Part shown: positions 53,211 through 61,122 of the stretch, piece by piece
Layout of the letters: every line of letters starts with the position of its first letter
How positions within the stretch are numbered: position 1 is the stretch's first letter
Assembly (NCBI GenBank): GCA_030657355.1
Contig: CP131056.1
Span: forward strand, 2,500,501 to 2,564,500
Source: Radicibacter daui
GTDB lineage: Bacteria > Pseudomonadota > Alphaproteobacteria > Radicibacterales > Radicibacteraceae
Direction of reading: 5' to 3'
Length of the DNA stretch: 64,000 nucleotides
Program-made: the position numbers and the translations under genes
Notes under the pieces: model-generated
The model's database searches: none
What the model saw: only the letters and a program-made list of their open reading frames with translations
What the model was told of the DNA's origin: nothing

Positions 53211-53541
53211 TGTTCCCCTCCCCGGCCTGCACGGCCTCAAGATAATCGTCGAGACGCTCGAAACTCCCGGCCCAGAACCGCCGGTATTGATCCATCCAGC
53301 CATCGATCTCCCGCAGGGCCGCAACTTCCAGCCGGCAGGGCCGCCACTGGGCATTGCGGGTCTGCGAAACCAGACGGGCGTGCTGCAGCACCTTCAGATG
53401 TTTGGAGACGGTCGCGAGGCTGAGATCAAAAGGTTCAGCCAGCTCTCCCACTGTCGCCTCACCCGACGACAGGCGCTGGAGAATGGCCCGGCGCGTCGGG
53501 TCGGCAAGAGCGGCAAAGGTCTGGCTGAGGGCATCGAGCAT
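53182..53541 (-). CDS. ArsR/SmtB-family regulator
   Basis: 119 residues. Helix-turn-helix in LSSGEATVGELAEPFDLSLATVSKHLKVLQHARLV (key part: SLATVSKHLKVL). No metal-cysteine motif of the CxC type is present, so it is probably not a classical metal sensor but the SRPBCC-associated kind. A 16-bp palindrome overlaps its start region, suggesting autorepression. Confidence 0.9.
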   Translation of the reverse strand: MLDALSQTFAALADPTRRAILQRLSSGEATVGELAEPFDLSLATVSKHLKVLQHARLVSQTRNAQWRPCRLEVAALREIDGWMDQYRRFWAGSFERLDDYLEAVQAGEGNSGDDDQNPD

Positions 53542-53552
53542 GTTTAATTCCT

Positions 53553-53568
53553 CTATTTAGCTAAATAG
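53553..53568. promoter_or_regulatory. ArsR operator candidate
   Basis: CTATTTAGCTAAATAG is a perfect 16-bp palindrome ending 12 bases before the arsR start and touching its ribosome site. Repressor bound here would block transcription of the whole operon. Confidence 0.8.
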
Positions 53569-53638
53569 TAAAATATGAAGCCAGAAAAGATCAAGCGGCC
53601 TCTTTGTGAGCCGATCCGTCAATGAGTGCCGAAATCCG

Positions 53639-54049
53639 TCAGCGTGACTTTTGTTTGAGCGCCCGTGCCGCAAACTGGGTGGGCACGGTCAGCTTTGCCG
53701 GCAGATCGGCCAACGCAAACCAGCCAAGACCACCATGTTTGTGCGGCTCAAGGATTGTGGGCGTGCCGGTAAAATTCCGGATCAGATAGACCGGCGACAC
53801 CCAGTGGATGCCGGCAACCCGGTCGATCTGGTCGACGAAACAGAGCAGTTCCTGCGCCACGATGGTGATGCCCAGCTCCTCGGCAATCTCCCGCGCGGTC
53901 GCTTCGGCGGCGACTTCAAAAAGATCGACCTTGCCGCCCGGCAGGCCCCAGCAGCCGGCTTCCGGTTCGGTCAGGCGCTGGATCAGCAACAGGCGCCCGT
54001 CGCCATCCACAATTGCCGCCCCGCAGCCCACTCTCGGTTCCGTCTGCAT
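53639..54049 (-). CDS. Nudix hydrolase
   Basis: 136 residues. Nudix box: GGKVDLFEVAAEATAREIAEELGI (GX5EX7REXXEEXG; Glu and Arg intact). N-terminal VGCGAAIVDGDGRLLLIQR is a MutT-type strand. Probably clears nucleotide or nucleotide-sugar pyrophosphates; substrate unknown. Stands alone. Confidence 0.88.
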   Translation of the reverse strand: MQTEPRVGCGAAIVDGDGRLLLIQRLTEPEAGCWGLPGGKVDLFEVAAEATAREIAEELGITIVAQELLCFVDQIDRVAGIHWVSPVYLIRNFTGTPTILEPHKHGGLGWFALADLPAKLTVPTQFAARALKQKSR

Positions 54050-54256
54050 ACCGCCCTCTCCCTTTCACACCGGCAGCATGGCTGCATGAGCACTCCGGCG
54101 GCGTCAATCCGTAGCCACCTTTCAGGATAAATCATTCCTCACGGGAATATTTAATATCGCATCGAGCTCTCATCCATTCCCGATCAGCAGGGCGTAACTC
54201 TCCTTTCAGCCGCAACTGGCGCCGCCAAATCCGGCGCCGTTCCCAAGGAGAGCAAG

Positions 54257-54829
54257 ATGATCAACGGCTTTACCCTGCATGACACCGCCACCGCCCCTGC
54301 CGGTTCGGCAGAAATCCTCACCGGCGTGCAGAATGCCTGGGGCTTTGTGCCCAACCTGCACCGTGTGCTGGCCGAAAGCCCGGCGGCGCTGGAGGCCTAT
54401 TCCACCCTCTGGGGCATTGCCGAGAAGACGGGCTTCAGCGCCGTGGAGCGCAACGTCGCCTATCTCGCCATCATCTATGAGAACGAATGCACCTACTGCA
54501 TGGCCGGGCACACCAACCTGTCGCGCATGGCCAAGGTGGACGATGCGACCATCAATGCCGTTCGTGATGGCCAGCCGGTGGGCGATGCAAAGCTCGAAGC
54601 CCTGCGCCAGTTCGCGGCCATCGTCACCCGGCAGCGCGGCGCGGTGAGCGAGGCGGATGTCGCCGCCTTCAAGGCTGCGGGTTACGACAACCGCGCCGTG
54701 CTGGATGTGCTGGTGCTGGCCGCCACCAAGCTGATTTCCAACCACACCAACCATCTGGCCAAAACGCCGAACGACAGCTTCATGAAGGGCGCGGAATGGA
54801 CAGCGCCGGGCAAGCTGAAGGCTGCCTGA
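54257..54829 (+). CDS. AhpD-like carboxymuconolactone decarboxylase family protein
   Basis: 190 residues with the AhpD active site ENECTYCMAGH (E-X2-C-X2-C-X3-H). This CxxC works as a disulfide peroxidase relay in AhpD-type proteins. The rest is helical. It may protect against peroxides with the neighbouring GST; the natural partner is unknown. Confidence 0.9.
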   Translation: MINGFTLHDTATAPAGSAEILTGVQNAWGFVPNLHRVLAESPAALEAYSTLWGIAEKTGFSAVERNVAYLAIIYENECTYCMAGHTNLSRMAKVDDATINAVRDGQPVGDAKLEALRQFAAIVTRQRGAVSEADVAAFKAAGYDNRAVLDVLVLAATKLISNHTNHLAKTPNDSFMKGAEWTAPGKLKAA

Positions 54830-54838
54830 GCAGCCGCA

Positions 54839-54866
54839 AGGCCCCGCCCGAAATCGGGCGGGGCCT
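54839..54866 (+). terminator. Terminator-like hairpin after the AhpD-like gene
   Basis: A perfect 12-bp stem (AGGCCCCGCCCG, AAAT loop). The tail CCCTTCCCC is poor in T, so ending may be weak or partial before the GST gene. Confidence 0.6.
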
Positions 54867-54896
54867 CCCTTCCCCACAAAAGACAAGGCCCGCCAG

Positions 54897-55529
54897 ATGC
54901 TGGAGCTTTACGCCTTTGCCACTCCCAACAGCCTGAAGCCGGCCCTGGTGCTGGAAGAACTCGGGCTCGACTACCGGCTCATCGGCGTAAATGTGCGCGC
55001 CGGGGAGCAGAAGAGCCCGGGTTTTGCCGCGCTCAACCCCAACCAGAAGGTGCCGGTTCTGGTTGATGCCGATGCCGAAGGTGGCCCGCTTGCGCTCAGC
55101 GAGAGTGCCGCCATTCTGGTCTATCTGGCTGAAAAGACAGGCCGGCTTCTGCCCGCTGCCGGCGCTGGCCGGGCACGCGTGTTCGAGCAGCTTTTCTTTC
55201 ACGCCTCCGGCCTCAGCCCGGCTTTCGGCAATGCCGGCTGGTTCCGCAAATCCGCCCCCTCGCCCCAACCGATTGCTATCGAGCGTTTTGGCACCGAGGC
55301 GCTGCGCCTCATCGGCCTGCTCGATGCCCGGCTGGCGGCCCAGCCCTATATGGCGGGGGATGAGCTGACGATTGCCGATCTCGCCCATTTCGGCTGGTTC
55401 TGGCGCCGCCAGTTTGCCGAAGTGTCGCTGGAAGAGACGCCCAATCTGCAGCGCTGGTACCAGAAGCTGGAAGAGCGCCCGGCGGTGCAGCGCGCGATCA
55501 GCCGCCTTTCAGCGCTGGCGACAGGCTGA
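54897..55529 (+). CDS. Glutathione S-transferase
   Basis: 210 residues. N-domain: ELYAFATPNSLKPALVLEELG, then NPNQKVPVLVDAD with cis-Pro, and LSESAAILVYLAEKTG for the glutathione gamma-glutamyl site. C-domain: ELTIADLAHFGWF (N-capping box). YfcG/YghU-type enzymes look similar. Probable disulfide or electrophile detoxification. Confidence 0.9.
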   Translation: MLELYAFATPNSLKPALVLEELGLDYRLIGVNVRAGEQKSPGFAALNPNQKVPVLVDADAEGGPLALSESAAILVYLAEKTGRLLPAAGAGRARVFEQLFFHASGLSPAFGNAGWFRKSAPSPQPIAIERFGTEALRLIGLLDARLAAQPYMAGDELTIADLAHFGWFWRRQFAEVSLEETPNLQRWYQKLEERPAVQRAISRLSALATG

Positions 55530-55546
55530 AGAGGCCATGAAAAAAA

Positions 55547-55579
55547 GCCGGCGATGGAGCGCATCGCCGGCCTTCTTTT
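55547..55579 (+). terminator. Rho-independent terminator after GST
   Basis: A 10-bp stem (GCCGGCGATG with CATCGCCGGC, GAGCG loop), preceded by an A-run and followed by CTTCTTTT. It also suits the convergent frcA end. Confidence 0.85.
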
Positions 55580-55601
55580 GCGTTCCGTGCCTGTGCTGCG
55601 C

Positions 55602-56393
55602 TCAGGCCGCCATCACCTCCGGCGGGTCCTTGGCGCCGGTCATGAAGGCCACGGCGTCGGACATGGTGTAGTCCTTGGGGTTGATGACGCAGTGGCGTTT
55701 GCCGAGGCGGTGGACATGGATACGGTCCGCCACCTCGAACACATGCGGCATGTTGTGGGAGATGAGCACGATGGGCAGGCCGCGGGCCCGCACATCGAGG
55801 ATCAGCTCCAGCACCCGGCGGGATTCCTTGACGCCGAGGGCTGCCGTAGGTTCGTCCATGATCACCACCTTGGAGCCGAAGGCCGCAGCCCGCGCCACCG
55901 CCACACCCTGGCGCTGGCCGCCGGAGAGGGTTTCCACCGCCTGGCCGATGTTCTGGATGGTCATGAGCCCAAGCTCGGAGAGCTTGTCACGGGCAATCTG
56001 CTGCATGCGTGGCCGGTCCAGCATCCTGAGCCAGCTGCCGAGAAATCCGGGGCGCCGGATCTCGCGGCCAAGGAACATGTTGTCGGCGATGGAAAGCGCC
56101 GGCGACAAAGCCAGGTTCTGGTAGACGGTCTCGATGCCGGCATCGCGCGCTTCCATCGGCGAGCGGAAATTGACCGGCTTGCCGTCCAGTTCGATCTCGC
56201 CCTCATCGAGCCAGATCGCCCCGGAAAGCGCCTTGATGAGCGAGCTTTTGCCGGCGCCGTTATCGCCGATGACGGCCAGGATTTCGCCGGGATAAAGATC
56301 GAAATCCGCACTGTCGAGCGCGGTCACGCGGCCATAACGCTTCACGAGACCACGTGCCTTGAGGATGGGTTCGGGTTTGCCGCTCTGGGTCAT
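55602..56393 (-). CDS. frcA: FrcA-type sugar ABC transporter ATP-binding protein
   Basis: 263 residues from ATG 56393. Walker A GDNGAGKSSLIKAL, signature LSGGQRQGVAVARA, Walker B VVIMDEPTAALG and ISHNMPHVFEVADRI. It is the single-domain ATPase of the rhizobial fructose (FrcBCA) importer. It overlaps the permease by four bases. Confidence 0.9.
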   Translation of the reverse strand: MTQSGKPEPILKARGLVKRYGRVTALDSADFDLYPGEILAVIGDNGAGKSSLIKALSGAIWLDEGEIELDGKPVNFRSPMEARDAGIETVYQNLALSPALSIADNMFLGREIRRPGFLGSWLRMLDRPRMQQIARDKLSELGLMTIQNIGQAVETLSGGQRQGVAVARAAAFGSKVVIMDEPTAALGVKESRRVLELILDVRARGLPIVLISHNMPHVFEVADRIHVHRLGKRHCVINPKDYTMSDAVAFMTGAKDPPEVMAA

Positions 56394-57448
56394 GACGCCA
56401 CCTTCCGGATCCACTGGTCCACGGCCACGGCGGAGATGATGAGACCGCCGGTGAGGAACACTTTCCACTGCGGGTCGGCCCCCAGCATGTTGAGGCCCAT
56501 GGAAACGACGCCGACGATCATGGCGCCGATGAGCGTGCCGACGATGGAGCCGCGCCCGCCGAAGAGCGAGATACCGCCGATGACCGCCGCGGTGATGGAT
56601 TGCAGGTTATATTCGGTGACCGCCGCCGAGGGAGAGATCGAGCCGTTGCGGCCAATGGCAACCCAGGCGGCCAGCGCCGCGATGATGCCCGCCAGCATAT
56701 AGGCGGAGATGAGCACACGTTTGACGCGGATGCCCGAGAGTTCGGCTGCCGCCGGGTCATCGCCCACCGCATAGAGATGGCGCCCCCAGGCCGTGTGATT
56801 GAGCACGTACCAGAGGCCGCCCACCAGCACGATCATCAGCACCACGCCGAGGGTGAAGACCGCCCCGCCGATCTTGAAACTCACGCCGAAGAAATGCAGG
56901 AAATTGGCCTTCTCCGTGATGTCGGCATCCCGGATGGTCTCGTTGGCGGAATAGATGAAATTGGTCGCCATCACGATGTACCAGGTACCGAGCGTGACGA
57001 TGAAGGGCGGCAATCGCATGATGGCGACAAGAAAGCCGTTGAGCAGGCCCGCCGCCGCGCCGGCAAGAACGCCGATGCCGATGGAGAGCACCACCGGCAG
57101 CCCGTAGGTGATGGCGCAGTTGCCCATGATCACGGTGGAAATCACCATGATGACGCCGATGGACAGATCGATGCCGGCCACCAGGATAACGAGCGTCTGC
57201 CCGACGCCGAGAATGCCGACGATGGCGATCTGCTGCAAAATCAGCGTCAGCGTATAGGCGGAGAAGAAGCGTTCCCCCTTCAGCACGCCAAAGATGATAA
57301 TGGCGGCGATGAGAACGATGGCCGGCACCGCGGCCGGCGTTGAATGCAGGAAATGCTGCACCTTCTGAAGCGGCGTGTGCTTCCTGAAGGTCGCGACGTT
57401 TTTGTCGCTCTTGTCGAGAACCTTCTCGAACTCCTGAAGGGCTGCCAC
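56390..57448 (-). CDS. frcC: FrcC-type sugar ABC transporter permease
   Basis: 352 residues from GTG 57448 (GGGAGGAAGG ahead). About nine membrane segments, AGIDLSIGVIMVISTVIMG and [16 protein letters not shown]. The cytoplasmic N-terminus (FEKVLDKSDKNVATF) is as in rhizobial FrcC. Fructose, and probably ribose or mannose, import. Confidence 0.9.
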   Translation of the reverse strand: MAALQEFEKVLDKSDKNVATFRKHTPLQKVQHFLHSTPAAVPAIVLIAAIIIFGVLKGERFFSAYTLTLILQQIAIVGILGVGQTLVILVAGIDLSIGVIMVISTVIMGNCAITYGLPVVLSIGIGVLAGAAAGLLNGFLVAIMRLPPFIVTLGTWYIVMATNFIYSANETIRDADITEKANFLHFFGVSFKIGGAVFTLGVVLMIVLVGGLWYVLNHTAWGRHLYAVGDDPAAAELSGIRVKRVLISAYMLAGIIAALAAWVAIGRNGSISPSAAVTEYNLQSITAAVIGGISLFGGRGSIVGTLIGAMIVGVVSMGLNMLGADPQWKVFLTGGLIISAVAVDQWIRKVAS

Positions 57449-57502
57449 GGCGAACCTTCCTCCCGAATTTTTTAAGGAGTTCTGCTGGCTGATAAAACGA
57501 GA

Positions 57503-57530
57503 GGAAGGAGCGGCTCCCACCGCCCCTTCC
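57503..57530 (-). repeat. Intercistronic stem-loop between frcB and frcC
   Basis: GGAAGGAGCGG and CCGCCCCTTCC pair nearly perfectly (one mismatch). Likely stabilises the frcB message, giving more binding protein than permease. Confidence 0.55.
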
Positions 57531-57564
57531 CGTTCGTCTCAAGAGGCGTCAGACGCGAAGGGCA

Positions 57565-58593
57565 TCAGCCCCAGCACTTGTCGAGGCCTTCCTTCACGCT
57601 GATGGAGGGCACACCCTTGGCCGGCTTGTCCGTCACCAGCGAAACGCCGGTATCGAAGAAGCTCTTGCCCTCGGTGGGCTTGGGCTTGGTGCCATCCTTG
57701 GCGAAAGCGGCAATCGCCTCGATACCCTTGGAGGCCATCAGCAGCGGATATTGCTGCGAGGTGGCGCCGATCTGGCCATCGGCCACGGCCTTGACGCCCG
57801 GGCAGCCGCCATCGACGGAGACGATCAGCACGTCCTTCTCCTTGCCCACCGCCTTCAGCGCCTGATAGCCACCGACGGCCGCCGGCTCGTTGATGGTGTG
57901 GATGACGTTGATATCCGGGTCCTTCTGCAGCAGATTTTCCATGGCGGTGCGCCCGCCTTCCTCGTTGCCGTTGGTCACATCATGGCCAACGATACGCGGA
58001 TCGGTCTCGTCGCCGATCTTGTTCGGGTCCTTCGGATCGATGCCGAAGCCCATCATGAAGCCCTGATCACGCAGCACGTCGACCGTCGGCTGCGACGGGG
58101 TGAGATCGAGGAAACCGACCTTGGCGTCCTTGGCCTTGTCGCCCATCGTCGCCTTGGCCCACTCGCCGATCAGCTTGCCGGCCAGAAGATTGTCGGTGGC
58201 GAAGGTGGCATCGGCGGCATCCGCCGGATCGAGCGGCGTGTCGAGGGCGATCACCAGAATGCCGGCGTCGCGCGCCTTCTTGACCGAGGGGATGATGCCC
58301 TTGGTGTCGGACGCCGTCAGCAGGATGCCCTTGGCATGGTCGGCGATGCAGCTTTCAATCGCCGCTACCTGGCTTTCACTGTCGCCATCCACCTTGCCGG
58401 CATAGGTCTTGAGGTCGATGCCCAATTCCTTGGACTTGGCAAGCGCGCCTTCCTTCATCTTCACGAAGAACGGGTTGGTATCCGTCTTGGTGATGAGGCA
58501 GGCGGAAACGCCGGCAGCGCTGGCCGGGGCCGCGCCCAGAGAGGCACAGACGGCAAGCGCACTTATGGCGGAAAGAATGAGGGTCTTCTTCAT
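57565..58593 (-). CDS. frcB: FrcB-type fructose ABC transporter substrate-binding protein
   Basis: 342 residues, signal peptide ending in APASAAGV. The mature part matches Sinorhizobium FrcB closely by eye: [40 protein letters not shown], and [12 protein letters not shown]. FrcB binds fructose, with ribose and mannose as weaker ligands. Last residues KCWG match too. A fructokinase gene (frcK), usual after frcA, is missing here. Confidence 0.93.
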   Translation of the reverse strand: MKKTLILSAISALAVCASLGAAPASAAGVSACLITKTDTNPFFVKMKEGALAKSKELGIDLKTYAGKVDGDSESQVAAIESCIADHAKGILLTASDTKGIIPSVKKARDAGILVIALDTPLDPADAADATFATDNLLAGKLIGEWAKATMGDKAKDAKVGFLDLTPSQPTVDVLRDQGFMMGFGIDPKDPNKIGDETDPRIVGHDVTNGNEEGGRTAMENLLQKDPDINVIHTINEPAAVGGYQALKAVGKEKDVLIVSVDGGCPGVKAVADGQIGATSQQYPLLMASKGIEAIAAFAKDGTKPKPTEGKSFFDTGVSLVTDKPAKGVPSISVKEGLDKCWG

Positions 58594-58772
58594 CAAGCGT
58601 TCCTCCCGAGAACGATATCTGGCCGTTTTCCGGCCTGTTACGGCGCCTGCTGCCGGAACCTTTCCGGTTCCCTTTTTCGGCTGTCCGACGAAGGGGCCGG
58701 TCTCATGCCGGTTCCGTTTGGCGAAGGCGTCCCGTGCAAGAAGCAACCATCAAGCCTGCCGTCCGTCAATAG

Positions 58773-58791
58773 ATAAATCAGATTGATTTAT
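58773..58791. promoter_or_regulatory. Operator of the frc region
   Basis: ATAAATCA-GAT-TGATTTAT is a perfect 19-base dyad between the divergent frcB and ROK regulator genes. It is AT-rich, as are NagC-type operators of ROK repressors. Confidence 0.8.
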
Positions 58792-58883
58792 TAATTGGAA
58801 TGCGCTTGCCTGACGGGGCCCCATAAAATTCGGCACCGCATCGGCCCGAGCCGCTATGGTGCCGGCGGACAAGAACATCCGGG

Positions 58884-60152
58884 ATGGAAATGAGCGCTCT
58901 GGCTGGCTCAACTGACGAAGCGACAGCGCCCGTCGGCAACAAGGTTATCGACCCCAGCGGCGGCGCCAACCACATCCGCGTGCGCGCCTACAACGAGCGG
59001 CTCGTGCTCTCGCTGGTGCGCCGGCATGGCGAGCTCTCCAAGGCGGAGATCGCGCGGCGTTCCGGCCTTTCGGCGCAGACCGTCTCCGTCATCATGCGTG
59101 CGCTGGAGGCAGACGGGCTGCTGCAGCGTGGCGACCCGGTGCGCGGCAAGGTGGGCCAGCCGTCGATTCCCATGCGGCTCGACCCCGACGGAGTGTTTTC
59201 CCTTGGGCTCAAGATCGGCCGCCGCTCGACCGAACTGGTGCTGATGGATTTTGTCGGCACCATCCGCCTGCGCCGCCACCATGCCTATCCCTACCCCAGC
59301 CTTGCCGCGATTCTGGCCTTCGTGAAGGACGGCATAGCCGCACTTTCAGGCACCCTGCCGCCCGAGCAGATGGCCCGAATCTGCGGCCTTGGCGTTGCCA
59401 TGCCGGGGGAAATCTGGAACTGGGCGGAAGCCGTGGGCGCCCCGGCAGAGGAGCGCGAGGCCTGGCGCCAGGCCAATGTGCCGCAACTGCTTTATGACGC
59501 GAGCGGTTTTCCGGTTTTTCTGGAGAATGACGCCACCGCCGCCTGCGCCGCAGAGCTTATTTTCGGCATCGGGCCGCAATTTTCCGACTTCGCCTATTTC
59601 TTCATCGGCATCTTTGCCGGTGGCGGCGTGGTGCTGAACCACGAGCTTTATCCCGGCAAGACCGGCAATGCCGGCGCCTTCGGCTCCATGCCCATCCCGG
59701 CCGCCGATCCGACCGGCCCCACCTCCCGCCCCCGCCAGCTCATCGACGGCGCCTCGGTTCTGGTGCTGGAGCGCATGGTGCAGGAGGCCGGGCGCGACGC
59801 CAGCTCCATCTGGCGCCTGCCGGAAGAGTGGGACGATTTTGGCCCCATCATGGATGAGTGGATTTCGTTCACCGCCCGCAGCCTTGCGGTGGCGGCGCTC
59901 ACCGTGTGCAGCGTCATCGATTTCGAGGCGGTGGTGATCGATGGCGGCTTCACGCCCACCATCCGCAAACGGCTGGCCGAAGCCACCCGCACCGCCCTCG
60001 CCGCCCTCGACCATCAGGGCATCACCCGCCCGCGCATCGAGGAAGGTCAGATCGGCAGCGGCGCCCGCGCCACCGGCGCCGCCAGCCTGCCGCTCTTCTC
60101 GCGCTACCTCACCGACCAGACGGTGCTGTTCAAGGACATGCAGACTGGTTGA
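58884..60152 (+). CDS. ROK family transcriptional regulator
   Basis: 422 residues: a winged helix (ELSKAEIARRSGLSAQTVSVIM) and a ROK sugar-binding fold (CGLGVAMPGEIWN, LENDATAACAAELIFG, GGGVVLNHELYPG). The ROK zinc motif (CxCGxxGCxE) and the kinase His-Gly region are absent, so it is a pure regulator. It sits opposite frcBCA with a shared perfect operator; it probably represses the transporter until sugar binds. Confidence 0.9.
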   Translation: MEMSALAGSTDEATAPVGNKVIDPSGGANHIRVRAYNERLVLSLVRRHGELSKAEIARRSGLSAQTVSVIMRALEADGLLQRGDPVRGKVGQPSIPMRLDPDGVFSLGLKIGRRSTELVLMDFVGTIRLRRHHAYPYPSLAAILAFVKDGIAALSGTLPPEQMARICGLGVAMPGEIWNWAEAVGAPAEEREAWRQANVPQLLYDASGFPVFLENDATAACAAELIFGIGPQFSDFAYFFIGIFAGGGVVLNHELYPGKTGNAGAFGSMPIPAADPTGPTSRPRQLIDGASVLVLERMVQEAGRDASSIWRLPEEWDDFGPIMDEWISFTARSLAVAALTVCSVIDFEAVVIDGGFTPTIRKRLAEATRTALAALDHQGITRPRIEEGQIGSGARATGAASLPLFSRYLTDQTVLFKDMQTG

Positions 60153-60275
60153 GGCGAGCTATAAAAAATAGCAATTCCCGAAAACAGGCTCTCACGAGAA
60201 CGCTTATCGTCATTTATTTACTTTGGTAGTATGGACCTTTCAGGCGACCACGCAACATATCGCTAGAGAAGGTCA

Positions 60276-60920
60276 ATGATATCCGAATGGATGGGAAATG
60301 GCTGGGCATTGGCTGGGTTTACAGCAATCTCTTTCGTGCTAACTCACCTTATGTCGTATCTGTTTTGCAACGAAACTGGCAGAGCGCGGCTCGCGTATAT
60401 CGCTTTATTTTTAGGCGGCGCCGCATTACTGACGAGTTTTCATTCAGCATTAAGCACAGTTAATTTGGCTAAAGCTGAGCTTCTAACTGACAGATTGGAG
60501 AGAGCTGGAGAAGACATTGCCTCCGAGGTTTCGTCGTCGGAGAAATTCCTTTGCGAGTTCAATCCCATAAGAACCGACTTTTCTCCTTCGAATTTTGATC
60601 AAATTGAAGAACAGCGCCTAGTTGCCTGCGGTATATTCAAGAAAATCAACATCTATATGAAAAGCTCTTGGGACAAAAGCCGGATGGCGTTCGCTCCACC
60701 TGACATCGATTTTAAAACTGTTAAGGACCCCATTTGGAAACATTCTGTTGATCGCCTGGAGCGAGCCACAAAAGAGCATCTCCTCATTCTTGATCAAATC
60801 TCAGCTACACAACCCCAGCCTTGGCTACTTTGGTCAGCCTTGGAGCCTTTCATAATATCAATTTCATGGTGTTTAGGGCTGGCAGCAATTCCCCCCTTCC
60901 GCGTACGTAACAAAATTTGA
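60276..60920 (+). CDS. AT-rich orphan membrane protein
   Basis: 214 residues, unrecognised. Two N-terminal membrane segments (about 10-31 and 39-58) and one near the C-terminus (about 187-204) enclose a hydrophilic, charged domain with two cysteines (EKFLCEFNP and LVACGIFK). Its DNA is much richer in A/T than the flanking sugar genes, as are the ~200 bases on its right, suggesting acquisition from elsewhere. No function can be assigned. Confidence 0.6.
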   Translation: MISEWMGNGWALAGFTAISFVLTHLMSYLFCNETGRARLAYIALFLGGAALLTSFHSALSTVNLAKAELLTDRLERAGEDIASEVSSSEKFLCEFNPIRTDFSPSNFDQIEEQRLVACGIFKKINIYMKSSWDKSRMAFAPPDIDFKTVKDPIWKHSVDRLERATKEHLLILDQISATQPQPWLLWSALEPFIISISWCLGLAAIPPFRVRNKI

Positions 60921-61122
60921 ATATGTTATTTAAAAACATGAAAAACAAACCCAATCAATGAATTCAATTCTTTGACGCCCGGCTCAAACGGAGACTCCAG
61001 CCAACTTCCTGCCAACCAAAACGGTCCTTGATTTATACAAAAAATATAGGATATTTCGCGTTTTAAAATTTTATTTCAAGATCTTTAAATGGCAGGAACT
61101 TCCTGAAGACAAGGCGCATCGC
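60921..61122. other. AT-rich non-coding gap
   Basis: Strikingly AT-rich for this genome. I see no coding frame and no clear repeat. It ends in the promoter of the fused VOC/esterase gene and probably belongs to the same foreign patch as the orphan before it. Confidence 0.4.
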
